A DNA stretch of 64,000 bases from Pandoraea commovens (GTDB lineage: Bacteria > Pseudomonadota > Gammaproteobacteria > Burkholderiales > Burkholderiaceae). Positions 54,001-62,239 of this stretch are shown one piece after another (within the stretch, counting starts at the first letter, position 1; each line of letters begins with the position of its first letter). The notes below the pieces were generated by a model that had not been told where the DNA came from, did no database searches, and worked only from the letters and a program-made list of their open reading frames with translations. The stretch is from NCBI RefSeq assembly GCF_902459615.1, contig NZ_CABPSA010000003.1, positions 478,840 through 542,839 on the forward strand. The letters run 5' to 3'. A program made the position numbers and the translations under genes.

Positions 54001-54026
54001 AGGTGGGGTACCGGTATCGCTGGTGA
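51006..54026 (+). CDS. Autotransporter with beta-helical passenger
   Basis: The 1006-residue protein has a signal peptide (IAILAGVIALFAEQHALAA, residues 3-21). A passenger of about 680 residues follows, made of Asn/Gly/Thr-rich repeats such as IVNNGTINMTG, VNNAGIIRST and ITNSGTIRGAR, which fold as a beta-helix. The linker ends GDPSWYLSTSYAS. The C-terminal barrel (about residues 725-1006) starts VWGRLYGKTMD and ends in YRYRW, an aromatic C-terminus needed for outer-membrane insertion. No Arg-Gly-Asp or protease motif was seen; adhesion is the likely role. CGGAG precedes the ATG. It has its own terminator. Confidence 0.93.
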   Translation: MKPIAILAGVIALFAEQHALAANFQIINGQTITAGQTLSSGQTGTINNGGTLQVSGGTVGITTTGNATIVNNGTINMTGTGRAIRDNTGVSLTVTNGVGASMTTFDADVIQMNKSNGSIVFNNYGTLTSTNSSGSGNQAIDFNAITTGTNVLNNFAGGVIQANEADAVRPGVNGVVNNAGIIRSTVNPGSTSSSDGVDAQANSGITVNNTGAGLIQGARHGITGGVDTTTDGTFTLNVNNSAGATIQGMNGSGINIDGFNAKEVVTIVNAGTIIGDGVTGDGDGVDVDGIVNITNSGTIRGARANNDVSEGVTVGGGTIVNSGTIVGENTPGGIGRGITLAGVDKDPVTKAPIAPQGIYTNTTIVNSGLIRGQSDSAIAVTGGRNAFTVTVINQASGVLEGGGATAAVVNTGANDATVTNYGTITADQSGKAVDLGSGNSNLQILGGAAVVNGDVSGGTGTSTLTITPGAGNAFSYNGAISNFSAVSLGAGTIALNGASTYAGATSIASGATVLVGDAAHRSATLGSGMTSVASGATLGGYGGVLGSVTNAGIIAVGSASLGATPGVLGTFTIAGDYVGNNGTALFGATVSPDGSTASDKLVINGNASGTTLLKLTVTGTGVPTSGAGIQLVQVNGTASDGAFRLAAPIQAGAYQYLLRKVGPVGGDPSWYLSTSYASGQTAYRAAAVGYAMTPQLNADFGYTMLGRLQERMGSVRGVSVPGEDASNGVWGRLYGKTMDTTLSGRFGADERMFAAQFGRDWRLNTDASGMGGSALVGLTATFGTASASFSDSARTQDPTLSAATGTVSMQAQSVGAYWTRILPQGAFIDVTTQFSHYRNKYSDVAGLGATQNGFGAALSGEVGHRFSILGSGFTVEPQVQLAYQYLHLNGFSDSVSSVSGNTTNALRGRVGVKFNTPDLGNAVGVGSASPYLSVDVVHDFLSPGATNVGGATFDSSLAKTWYELGAGVEATLGRTSSMYAGVKYARNMGGDYRRNVYGQVGYRYRW

Positions 54027-54032
54027 TGCCAA

Positions 54033-54058
54033 TGCGACGTGCCTGAGGGCACGTCGCA
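54033..54058. terminator. Hairpin between the autotransporter and MmgE/PrpD genes
   Basis: TGCGACGTGCC (54033-54043) and GGCACGTCGCA (54048-54058) form a perfect 11-bp stem with a 4-nt loop, 7 nt beyond the autotransporter stop and 20 nt before the convergent gene's stop. Confidence 0.7.
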
Positions 54059-54077
54059 CCCGTCAACTACGTCACGC

Positions 54078-55565
54078 TTAGCTCTGTACTGAGCCGAGCG
54101 TGGCGATGTCGCCTGCGTTCTTCAGCGACTCGACTTGCCAGCAGGCGTCGATCAGGCGGCGCACTTGTGCATCGGGCAGGATGCCGTTCATCAGATCGAG
54201 GAACTTGGTCTCCAGTTGCTTATCCGTCATCGGCACTTCCAGACTACCGATGGCGTGCTCGATGAACTTGTGCAGCTTGCGTCCGTCCTTGAGCGTGATG
54301 GTCATGTCGACCTGCTCCGGTTTGATCGACGGCACGACGGTCGCCGTCACCCGGTCACGCAGTGCGATGACCGCCGGGTCCTGCACTGCGCGATCGCTGT
54401 ACTGACGCTCGCCCGCCGCGCCTTCGATGATCGCCACCGCGACCGAGTGGTAGACGCTGAACTTGCCTTCCAGTCCGATGCGCGGCGTCTTCTTGCCGGT
54501 CAGTTCGATGACGAGTGGGTTCACCTTCAGGTCGATGCTCGCGATCTGGTCGGCCGTCAGCTTGTATTCGTTGCGCAATTGAATGGCTGCGTCGATGGCG
54601 GGGTGGATCACGATGCCGCACGCGAACGGCTTGTACGTGTTGAGCGCCGCCTCGTAGCGCTGACCCAGACCTTCCGTAATCTCCCGGTAGTCCTGCTTCG
54701 TGCTGATGGCGTTCGCCCAGCCGCGCTTGGCTTCGATCATGCCGTCCGAACTGGTGTAGTCCTTCGCGGCGAGCAATGCGGCGAAGAGTCCGTTGCTGGC
54801 CGCGCGTCCCGGATTGAAGCTCTTGTTCATCGAGCCGAACGACTCGCGCAACCCCACCGGCTGCGACGCCGCCAGACCCAGCGCCCAGACCATCTGCTGC
54901 TCGGTCAGCCCCAGCACCTTGCCTGCCGCCGCAGCCGCGCCGAACACGCCAGCGGTGCCAGTGATGTGCCAGCCCACGTCGTAGTGGTTCGGGTAGACGG
55001 CATTGCCGATGCGGCATTCCGTCTCCACGCCCAGCACCAGCGCGTTGAGGAATTCGCGGCCCGAGATCGGGTGGTACTCCGACAGCGCGAGCAAGGCCGA
55101 CGTCACCGGACCGGCCGGGTGGATGATCGTCTTCAGATGCGTGTCGTCGTAATCGAAGATGTGGCTCGCCACACCGTTCAGGAACGCCGCGTTCATGATG
55201 TCGAAGCGTTCCTTGCGGCCGAGCAGATGCGCCTGCGCCGGGCCGGAGAACGGCGTGAGCGCCGCGACGGCGCGATCCACCGTCTCATGATGCGAGCCGC
55301 CGACGGCCACACCGATCCAGTTCAGCAGCGTGCGCGTGCCTTCCTTGCGCACATTCGCAGGCAGATCTTCGTAACGTGCGTTGACGATATAGCGCGCGAG
55401 CGTGCGGGTCACGCCCTTGCCGCTCTGCGCGTTTTCAGCGGCGCTGGCGGCGGATGCTGCACCGGGGGCGGGTGCGGCGATACTGCGCTGAACCAGTCCT
55501 TGCGCGGCGGCCAGCGAGGCGAAAGCGCCAGCCTTCAGGGCCGAGCGTCGGGTAAAAGTGCTCAT
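54078..55565 (-). CDS. MmgE/PrpD family protein with Tat signal
   Basis: The 495-residue protein carries MmgE/PrpD fold features: LNWIGVAVGGSHHETVDRAV, HIFDYDDTHLKTIIHPAGP with likely active-site His and Asp residues, and CRIGNAVYPNHYDVGWHITGT, then KPFACGIVIHPAID. Known members are 2-methylcitrate or cis-aconitate-type dehydratases in the cytoplasm. Here the first residues TRRSALKAGAFASLAAAQ form a twin-arginine signal, so export is predicted, which is unusual for PrpD. ATG at 55565 follows GGAGG. It is divergent from the LysR gene at 55705. Confidence 0.88.
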   Translation of the reverse strand: MSTFTRRSALKAGAFASLAAAQGLVQRSIAAPAPGAASAASAAENAQSGKGVTRTLARYIVNARYEDLPANVRKEGTRTLLNWIGVAVGGSHHETVDRAVAALTPFSGPAQAHLLGRKERFDIMNAAFLNGVASHIFDYDDTHLKTIIHPAGPVTSALLALSEYHPISGREFLNALVLGVETECRIGNAVYPNHYDVGWHITGTAGVFGAAAAAGKVLGLTEQQMVWALGLAASQPVGLRESFGSMNKSFNPGRAASNGLFAALLAAKDYTSSDGMIEAKRGWANAISTKQDYREITEGLGQRYEAALNTYKPFACGIVIHPAIDAAIQLRNEYKLTADQIASIDLKVNPLVIELTGKKTPRIGLEGKFSVYHSVAVAIIEGAAGERQYSDRAVQDPAVIALRDRVTATVVPSIKPEQVDMTITLKDGRKLHKFIEHAIGSLEVPMTDKQLETKFLDLMNGILPDAQVRRLIDACWQVESLKNAGDIATLGSVQS

Positions 55566-55704
55566 GTGTCGTTCCTCCGTGAAATCGTTGTGTGTGCTTT
55601 GGTGAATGGCTACCGGTTGCCCTGCGTTGGGGCAGCCCAAAATGATCGGCCATCTCGCGACGCATAAGAATCGCAAAAATCACAATCATTAGTGCACTGA
55701 ACGC

Positions 55705-56613
55705 ATGAATCTGGAATTGAGCGATCTGCGAGCCTTTGTGGCGATTGCGGAGCGGGGCAACTTTCGGGCGGCGGCGGAGGAAATTCACTTGTCGCAGTCG
55801 GCGCTCTCGCGCCGCATCGCCAAGATGGAAAGCACGCTGGGCGTGCGGCTGCTGGATCGCACGACCCGTCGCGTCGACCTGACCGCGTTCGGACGCGATT
55901 TCGCCCGCAAGGCGCGCGAGTTGCTGAACGATTTCGACGAAAGCCTGCGCGGCCTGACGGATGGTGCGACGCGCCTCGGCGGAGAGGTCACGCTCGCGTG
56001 CGTGCCGTCGGCCGTGCGTCACTTCCTGCCGGAGGTGCTGCGTCAGTTTCACGAGACGTACCCGCGTGTGCTGATCCGCGTGATGGACACGGGGGCGAGC
56101 GACGTGCTCTCGAGTGTGGTGCGTGCCGAAGCGGATTTCGGGCTGAACTACCTCGGCGCGCAGGAAGACACGATCGAGTTCGAGCCGATTCTGAAGGAGC
56201 CGTTTGTGCTGGCTTGCCGACACGAGCATCCGTTGGCCAAACGCACGGAAGTGAAGTGGTCCGAGTTAAAGGAATACGACTTCGTGGCGGTAGCCAAGGC
56301 GAGCGGCAATCGGTTCGTGCTGGATCTGGCGCTGGCGGGCACGCCCGATCTGCCGCGCTCTTTCTGTGAAGTGCGACATGTGATGAGCGTGGTGAGTCTG
56401 GTCGAAGCAGGCTTGGGGATTGCGGCGGTGCCGAGACTGGCCATGCCGCCGGGTGAGCATCCGCTTCTGACTAGCGTGCCACTGGTGGAGCCGGAAGTCA
56501 CACGCACCGTCGGGTTGATTCGTCGGCGGGGACTGGTGCTATCGAGCGCAGCGCAGCAGCTTTACGACACGATTCTTGGGTTTGCCGGGGGAAAGCCGAG
56601 GTCGAGACTTTAA
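55705..56613 (+). CDS. LysR-family transcriptional regulator
   Basis: The 302-residue protein has a canonical winged helix (MNLELSDLRAFVAIAERGNF, LSQSALSRRIAKMESTLGVR) and an effector domain ending in a basic RSRL tail. It is divergent from the MmgE/PrpD gene by 139 bp, so regulation of that gene is likely. No clear ribosome binding site precedes the ATG. Confidence 0.9.
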   Translation: MNLELSDLRAFVAIAERGNFRAAAEEIHLSQSALSRRIAKMESTLGVRLLDRTTRRVDLTAFGRDFARKARELLNDFDESLRGLTDGATRLGGEVTLACVPSAVRHFLPEVLRQFHETYPRVLIRVMDTGASDVLSSVVRAEADFGLNYLGAQEDTIEFEPILKEPFVLACRHEHPLAKRTEVKWSELKEYDFVAVAKASGNRFVLDLALAGTPDLPRSFCEVRHVMSVVSLVEAGLGIAAVPRLAMPPGEHPLLTSVPLVEPEVTRTVGLIRRRGLVLSSAAQQLYDTILGFAGGKPRSRL

Positions 56614-56669
56614 ACGCACGTTACGTGTACGCGTGCTAGGATTGGCTTCCAGCAGTCGGAGTTCGCCAC

Positions 56670-56897
56670 ATGCCAACGCAGTTGCATAAACAGTACCGCC
56701 AACGAACGTACATGATTCGCGTAGCACCGAACGGGGTCTCGGGATGGAGAGCTGTCGCATCGATAGGTCACATGGAGAACGGCGTGTTCTTCACGGACTT
56801 CTCCAAACTCACCGGGTTATCAGGGCACTCACCAGATGACGCATGGGTGAGAGCCGAAGCGCAGGTGCTGGCGTTCATCGATAAGATCGAGGGGTAA
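56670..56897 (+). CDS. Small hypothetical protein (75 aa)
   Basis: A soluble 75-residue protein (opening MPTQLHKQYRQRTYMIRVAP, ending FIDKIEG). The ATG is preceded by CGGAG at good spacing, which supports it as a real gene. No family was recognised. It follows the LysR gene by 56 bp on the same strand. Confidence 0.6.
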   Translation: MPTQLHKQYRQRTYMIRVAPNGVSGWRAVASIGHMENGVFFTDFSKLTGLSGHSPDDAWVRAEAQVLAFIDKIEG

Positions 56898-56962
56898 GAC
56901 GCTCTCAGGCCCCGTACGCAAATTCCATATGAATCCCACGGCGTACGCACCTCGCACTTTCG

Positions 56963-58003
56963 CTAATGTACGGCCCCCGCCTTCCTGATCGGGCCGTTCG
57001 GCACACCGTTTTTGCCGATGATGCCGCCACAGGTGCCGCGAAGTGAATTGCCGTCCCACGCAATGTGGTTTTGCGCTCGGATGTCGCTCGATGGACAGGC
57101 GATGAATTGGATCGGCAACGCGTTATTCGGCGCTGCCTGCGCATCGCTACCACCGGGCGATATCGACGGCGTCGCGCTTGGGTAGGCGGTCTTCGCGCCA
57201 CAGAGCGCGTCTTTGAGTGCCCCACTACTGGCGTCCACCTGGCTCGCGCCGGACAGACTGCTGAAGCAGTAACGGACCGCTATTGGGAAGTCGCACGTAT
57301 TGGTGAAGGTGACCGAGTATTTCGTGCGCGACGTGCGAACGCACCGATTCACCGCAGGCACAGTAGGATTGAGGTCACTGTTCGAGCTCATCGCACTGTT
57401 CGAGCCAACTTGCGCGCCTGTCGCCTGAGTATTGCCCTGCATGGCACCTCCCAGCGCCGCGAGCTGTGCGGCGTTCTTGCCACCACCCACAGCAACACCC
57501 TGCATCACCGCACCAACAACGGCCAGCGCTCCCCCCACCCCGGAAGAGGATTCGCTTTCGCTCGCGGTATAGACCGTGCTGGCGTTTTTACCGTCCGCAT
57601 AGCTACGAACGCTGTAGTTGTTCGTTTCGGCGCCACTCATCAGATTGCCGCGCGAAAAGCGGCCCGACCGTGTCGTTGGGCCGCCGTTGAACTTCTCAGC
57701 GTTCATCCACATTTCGCCCACGCCGTCGCGAAGACCGGCCTTCATCTCGCCGTCGTAGCGCAGCATTAACGTGGAGCCACCGTAGCCGAGCAGGGTGCCT
57801 TGACCGCTGGTCAAACCGCCCTGGCACTCCCCCGACCATGTGTAACGTTCCCAAACGCCATACACACCGCAATCCGGACGCCCGTCCAGGGCGACGAGGG
57901 CGCCGCCCTTATGCGTCGGCCCCGGCAGACCGCAACCGGCCAATATGAGCGCAACGCACGCTGTCGCCACAAGTCGAAGTGATCGCCCGCGACCGTTCCG
58001 CAT
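56963..58003 (-). CDS. Hypothetical lipoprotein with MORN-like segment
   Basis: The 346-residue protein has a lipoprotein signal (LVATACVALILAGCGLPG) with the lipobox LAGC and Cys about 24. Residues about 55-105 contain MORN-like WSGECQGGLTSGQG and YDGEMKAGLRDGVG steps. The middle is Gly/Ser/Ala-rich with several AVVGAVMQG-like stretches. The C-terminal third holds six or more Cys, which could form disulfides in the periplasm. No function can be assigned. Confidence 0.7.
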   Translation of the reverse strand: MRNGRGRSLRLVATACVALILAGCGLPGPTHKGGALVALDGRPDCGVYGVWERYTWSGECQGGLTSGQGTLLGYGGSTLMLRYDGEMKAGLRDGVGEMWMNAEKFNGGPTTRSGRFSRGNLMSGAETNNYSVRSYADGKNASTVYTASESESSSGVGGALAVVGAVMQGVAVGGGKNAAQLAALGGAMQGNTQATGAQVGSNSAMSSNSDLNPTVPAVNRCVRTSRTKYSVTFTNTCDFPIAVRYCFSSLSGASQVDASSGALKDALCGAKTAYPSATPSISPGGSDAQAAPNNALPIQFIACPSSDIRAQNHIAWDGNSLRGTCGGIIGKNGVPNGPIRKAGAVH

Positions 58004-58147
58004 ACATGCCCCCCAGTGTCGAATTCTTATGTAAGGGCGATTCTAAAATGCACATGCGCAGGCAAACATCATTCATTTGAGTGATGGCCGTTCGCCTCAC
58101 GCAAACCACACCGATTGGACGGCTGCCGGTACCCGAACGCGTCGGGC

Positions 58148-59899
58148 TCAGTAGCCTGCCGCCAATCCGTCGCCGCGCGGATCGGCTGCGCCTTGCAGCA
58201 CGCCCGAGGTCGGATCGATCAGGATTGCGCCCGCGTGGCCCATCGTATCGGTGAAGGGCTCGACGACTTTGATCGGGTGGCCTCGCTGCTTCAGCGCCTC
58301 CGAGACCGCCGTCGGCACACGCGATTCGATCTTGAGATCGTTCGACGACACACCCCAAGTCCGGCCGTACAACCAGCGCGGCGCGTTGATCGCAGCCTGC
58401 GGCGAGAGGCCGAAGTCGACGATGCGCGTAACGATGGCCGCCTGCGTCTGCGGTTGTCCTTCGCCGCCCATCGTTCCGTAGACCAGATACGGCTTGCCAT
58501 TCTTCATCAGCATAGCGGGGTTGAGCGTATGGAAGGTGCGCTTGTGGGGGGCGATGTGGTTGATGTGACTCGGGTCGAGCGAGAAGAACGAGCCACGATT
58601 CTGCAGAAGAATGCCGGTGCCCTTCGGCACGATGCCGGAGCCGAAGTCGTAATAGATGCTCTGGATCAGCGAGACGGCGTTTCCATCGCCATCGACGACA
58701 CCGAACCAGACGGTATCGCCCTTCGGGTCCATCGGCTTGACCTCGTTGTTGGCGCGGCGCATGTCAATACGCGCGGCCTGCGCCGTACCGTGCTTGACGG
58801 ACAGTAGTTCGGCCAGCGGAATATCGGAGAAGTCCGGATCGGCCAGATATTTGTCGCGGTCAGCGAAGGCCTGCTTGGTCGCCTCCACGAGGAGATGATA
58901 GTAATCGGCCGAGCCCTCGCCCAACGCCTTCACATCGAATCGATTCAGGATGTTCAGAATTTCCAGTGAAGCAAACCCTTGTGTGTTCGGAGGAAAATTG
59001 TAGGCGTCGAAACCCCGATACTTCACCGAGATCGGCTTCATCCAATCGGCGCGATGACGGGCGAAATCTTCGCGTGTGAGCAATCCGCCGTTGGCCTGCA
59101 GGTCCTTGACGATCTTCTCAGCGACCTCGCCGTTGTAGAACACCTGTGCACCTTGCTCGGCAATCTGCGTGAGCGTGTTCGCCAGTTCCGGCTGATTGAG
59201 GCGCTCTCCCGATCGGTAGGGCGTGCCGTCGGGTTTCAGGAAGATTTGCCGGAAGCCATCGAACTGTTGAAGGTTGCGAAACACTTTATCGGTGGTATCG
59301 ACGTTGATCGCCGACCACTTTGCCAGCGACGGCGTGACGATGAAACCGTCTTTGGCGTAATGGATGGCGTCTCGCAGCAGATCAGGCCATGGGAGGCTTC
59401 TTCCCATGCTGGCGTGGGCGTATCGATATGCCTCGTCCCATCCGGACACAACGCCGGGCACGGTATTGACCGACAGATAGCCGCGTGGGGGGATCAAAGT
59501 CAGGCCTTTGTCTTTGTAGAACTGAATGGTGGCGCGTTCACCGGCTCGGCCGCTCGCGTTCAGTGCGCGAAGCTCGTGGGTTCTGGCGTTGTAGATGAGC
59601 CAGAAGTTGTCGCCGCCAATGGTGTTCATCTGGGGATAGACGACGGCGATGGTGGACGCGACGGCAATCGCCGCATCGACGGCATTCCCGCCTTGCTGAA
59701 GCACCTTCAGTCCGGCTTGCGTTGCCAGATAGTTCGACGATGTGACCATGCCGCCGGTGACCATCGGGTTTGCGCATTGCGCGACGGTTTCGCAATATGG
59801 GCTTTGCGAGTCTGTCGAATCCGCCGACATCGCGCCAAAGGACAGTGTCGCCAGTCCGGTTGCGGCCACCCAACGCGCGTGCAGAGAAATGCCTTTCAT
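58148..59899 (-). CDS. ggt: Gamma-glutamyltransferase family protein, exported
   Basis: The 583-residue Ntn-hydrolase has a signal peptide (WVAATGLATLSFGAMS) and GGT features. The GGNAVDAAIAVASTIAVVYPQ segment lies near residue 70. The auto-cleavage region is GDTVWFGVVDGDGNAVSLIQ, where the Thr would be the nucleophile and new N-terminus of the small subunit. The TGMGGEGQPQ-like MGGEGQPQTQAA is also present. The nucleophile context DTVWF rather than TTH places it nearer the YwrD/HpxW branch than classical GGT, so glutathione may not be the substrate. GGGAG lies seven bases before ATG. Confidence 0.85.
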   Translation of the reverse strand: MKGISLHARWVAATGLATLSFGAMSADSTDSQSPYCETVAQCANPMVTGGMVTSSNYLATQAGLKVLQQGGNAVDAAIAVASTIAVVYPQMNTIGGDNFWLIYNARTHELRALNASGRAGERATIQFYKDKGLTLIPPRGYLSVNTVPGVVSGWDEAYRYAHASMGRSLPWPDLLRDAIHYAKDGFIVTPSLAKWSAINVDTTDKVFRNLQQFDGFRQIFLKPDGTPYRSGERLNQPELANTLTQIAEQGAQVFYNGEVAEKIVKDLQANGGLLTREDFARHRADWMKPISVKYRGFDAYNFPPNTQGFASLEILNILNRFDVKALGEGSADYYHLLVEATKQAFADRDKYLADPDFSDIPLAELLSVKHGTAQAARIDMRRANNEVKPMDPKGDTVWFGVVDGDGNAVSLIQSIYYDFGSGIVPKGTGILLQNRGSFFSLDPSHINHIAPHKRTFHTLNPAMLMKNGKPYLVYGTMGGEGQPQTQAAIVTRIVDFGLSPQAAINAPRWLYGRTWGVSSNDLKIESRVPTAVSEALKQRGHPIKVVEPFTDTMGHAGAILIDPTSGVLQGAADPRGDGLAAGY

Positions 59900-60320
59900 C
59901 TACGTCTCCCTTTATCTATCTCGCTTAACTAACCATCTCCTTTTGAATTACGAGTTAGATATATCCGATAAAAAACATCGGTGAATCCGCAATGCTACGT
60001 GCGATCGGTACGCAAAAATACTGATCGCAACCGCATATGAGGAAAGGGAATGATTTGGGGGAGTGCAATCACCGGTCTGTCGGAATTCCTCCCATCCTGC
60101 GATAATTCGAACTCTTTCAAATCCTAATAATCGTCCGGCACAACCGGGGAGGTGCAATCCATTTGCCGTAGGACGTTCGAGAGCGGGGGTTCTTCGACGT
60201 CTATCTCAGATGCGGCGATCGACATGCTGGCTTCAGGTATAGAAACGCGCTTTGCTGCCAGGAACGCATGGACGTCCGGCGGTGCACCAACAATAACAAC
60301 TGATCAGAAGAGCACAAGCC
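59900..60320. other. 421-bp divergent gap between ggt and the CPBP gene
   Basis: No credible gene. The left part is AT-rich and should hold the ggt promoter; a small stem CCGAT/ATCGG with an A-rich loop lies at 59965-59981. No confident promoter for the CPBP gene was seen. Confidence 0.45.
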
Positions 60321-61157
60321 ATGAAAGCCAGGCCCAGGGAATATTGCTTCCCGAGTTTGCTGGACGCGTTTTTTGTATTGATTGCGCTGTTCTTTCTCGA
60401 ACTCATCACGAATTCAATTGTTGTGCAGTTGAGCTATGTCGTCGGCATTCGTCCAATGGCGGCATACAGCATTGGACGGGTACTGGCCTATGGCCTCGTC
60501 TTCGCGATCGTGCTGCACAAGAGCAAGCGCACTTACCGGAAGTTGTTTCACGAAGGCCGTGTGTCAATGACGGCGACGTTGGGTCTCTTCACCGTTCCCG
60601 TTGTGCTGCTGGTGCCCGGGTTGCTGCTGTTCGTCAACGTCATCGAGGCGGGCGTCATGCAGATGTTCCCGATGGGGGGCGCATTGGGCAACGCGGCCGA
60701 GTCGTATCGGCAGGCCGGACTTGGGGCGATCGTTCTGGTTTGCCTCATCGCGCCGGTGGTCGAGGAGATGTTGTTCCGGGGCATCATCCTGCGCGGATTT
60801 CTCAAACAGTACCCGCCGGGCACGGCTATCGCACACTCCGCTGCGGTCTTCGGGCTGGCGCACCTGAACGTCTATCAGTTCGTGGTCGCCCTCGTGCTCG
60901 GGCTGATTCTGGGAAAGATGTACGAACGGACCCGCTCGATCCTCCCGGGCATTTTGTTGCACATGGTCTACAACACAGCGGTGGTCGTGAGCAGCATCAG
61001 CACTCCGGAAGGCATGGAAGACGCATCGATATTCGATTTGCCCGCAATCTGGTGGCTGGGAGGTATCGCCTGCGGCGCCTTGGGCGCATTAATGCTGTAT
61101 AAGTTGATCGGTGGCGGCCGGGTGATGCGGGGCCGTGTCCGGCTGATGGACGAGTGA
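60321..61157 (+). CDS. CPBP-family intramembrane metalloprotease
   Basis: The 278-residue membrane protein has about eight helices and the CPBP (Abi/CAAX) motifs: VEEMLFRGIILRGFL near residue 150, then FGLAHLN and LLHMVYNTAV. The Glu-Glu and His residues coordinate the catalytic metal inside the membrane. Such proteins process prenylated or small membrane peptides, or protect against bacteriocins in other bacteria. The ATG has only a weak GAAGAG upstream. It precedes tRNA-Gly by 79 bp. Confidence 0.88.
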   Translation: MKARPREYCFPSLLDAFFVLIALFFLELITNSIVVQLSYVVGIRPMAAYSIGRVLAYGLVFAIVLHKSKRTYRKLFHEGRVSMTATLGLFTVPVVLLVPGLLLFVNVIEAGVMQMFPMGGALGNAAESYRQAGLGAIVLVCLIAPVVEEMLFRGIILRGFLKQYPPGTAIAHSAAVFGLAHLNVYQFVVALVLGLILGKMYERTRSILPGILLHMVYNTAVVVSSISTPEGMEDASIFDLPAIWWLGGIACGALGALMLYKLIGGGRVMRGRVRLMDE

Positions 61158-61236
61158 GTGATGGGACGAATCGCACCCACCGGCGAAACGCCCAGATTGC
61201 CAAACGCCCCAATCCCCGCGTAAAATGGCGCTCTTC

Positions 61237-61310
61237 GCGGGCGTCGTATAATGGTAATACCCTAGCTTCCCAAGCTAGAGCCGTGGGTTCGATTCCCATC
61301 GCCCGCTCCA
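61237..61310 (+). tRNA. tRNA-Gly(CCC)
   Basis: A 74-nt cloverleaf with acceptor GCGGGCG pairing with CGCCCGC. The anticodon stem CTAGC/GCTAG holds the loop TTCCCAA, giving anticodon CCC, which reads GGG glycine. The T-arm contains GGTTCGATTCC and the encoded CCA end is present. A terminator follows 14 nt later. Confidence 0.96.
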
Positions 61311-61323
61311 GAGAATTTTCAGG

Positions 61324-61354
61324 AAAGCCGTCCTTGTGACGGCTTTATTGTTTT
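61324..61354 (+). terminator. Intrinsic terminator of tRNA-Gly
   Basis: AAAGCCGTC (61324-61332) and GACGGCTTT (61338-61346) form a perfect 9-bp stem with a 5-nt loop, followed by ATTGTTTT. Confidence 0.85.
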
Positions 61355-61527
61355 CTGACGTCGTTCGCCATCGTCCTCTCGTCGCCCCCTCCCCCGCCAT
61401 CCGCCCAAATCCACAACCCACATCCGGTTATTTGAACGAGCGGTAAAAAATCACCTATAGTCACGCCATCGGACTGGTGCTTCGTGGCACCGGCTATTTC
61501 CATTCCTCCAGAATGACGAGGTCCATC

Positions 61528-62109
61528 ATGAGCGGAAGACCCAGAGAATTCGATGACGCAGCCGTCATCGACGCCGCCATGGACGTCTTCTGGACGAACG
61601 GCTATGAAGGCACCTCCGCGCAAGCCCTCGTCGAATGCACCGGCCTCGGGCGCGGCAGCCTCTACAACGCGTTCGGCAGCAAACTCAATCTCTATCACGA
61701 AGCCCTTGAGCGCTATCAGACGCTCGGCCTTCAGCAGCAAGTCGACATTCTCAACGGCAACGGCCCCGTCAAGGATCGTCTGCGCACGCTCATGCAATGG
61801 GGCATCGACGACGATCTCGATCCCGAGAAACAACGCGGCTGCATGTCACTGTTCGCGGCCTTCGAGCGCGGTGCCAAAGATGAACGCGTCCGCCAGATCA
61901 GCCAGGCCTACTTCGTCCGCTTCGAACAAGTGCTCGTGCATCTGATCGCCGTCGGACAACACAACGGCGAACTCTCCACCGAGCGCTCCCCGGTCGTGGT
62001 CGCCCGCACGTTCCTGTCGAGCTACTACGGCCTGCGTGCGCTGGGACGCACCGTCTGCGACCGCGCATTCCTCGAAGGCATCATGGAAGGCATACTGGCT
62101 CAACTCTGA
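61528..62109 (+). CDS. TetR-family transcriptional regulator
   Basis: The 193-residue protein has the TetR DNA-binding domain (residues 1-50; SGRPREFDDAAVIDAAMDVF, TSAQALVECTGLGRGSLYNA) and a helical ligand domain with GCMSLFAAFERGA. ATG at 61528 follows GAGG; the open frame extends 17 codons upstream. It lies 130 bp before the MFS gene on the same strand and is its likely repressor. Confidence 0.92.
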   Translation: MSGRPREFDDAAVIDAAMDVFWTNGYEGTSAQALVECTGLGRGSLYNAFGSKLNLYHEALERYQTLGLQQQVDILNGNGPVKDRLRTLMQWGIDDDLDPEKQRGCMSLFAAFERGAKDERVRQISQAYFVRFEQVLVHLIAVGQHNGELSTERSPVVVARTFLSSYYGLRALGRTVCDRAFLEGIMEGILAQL

Positions 62110-62239
62110 CGGACGACCACGTTCCGTCCGCACACCCAACACTTTCTCTCGCAGCACGCCACCCACAACACCCAACAATTGACTCCCCCCATCGCGGGTC
62201 GTTATTCCTCCCGCCAATATGGAATGTACGTTAAAGAAT

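Noticed and set aside
60152-61102. 316-residue frame overlapping the CPBP gene
   Set aside because: It is out of frame with the clear CPBP motifs and Arg/Gly-rich.
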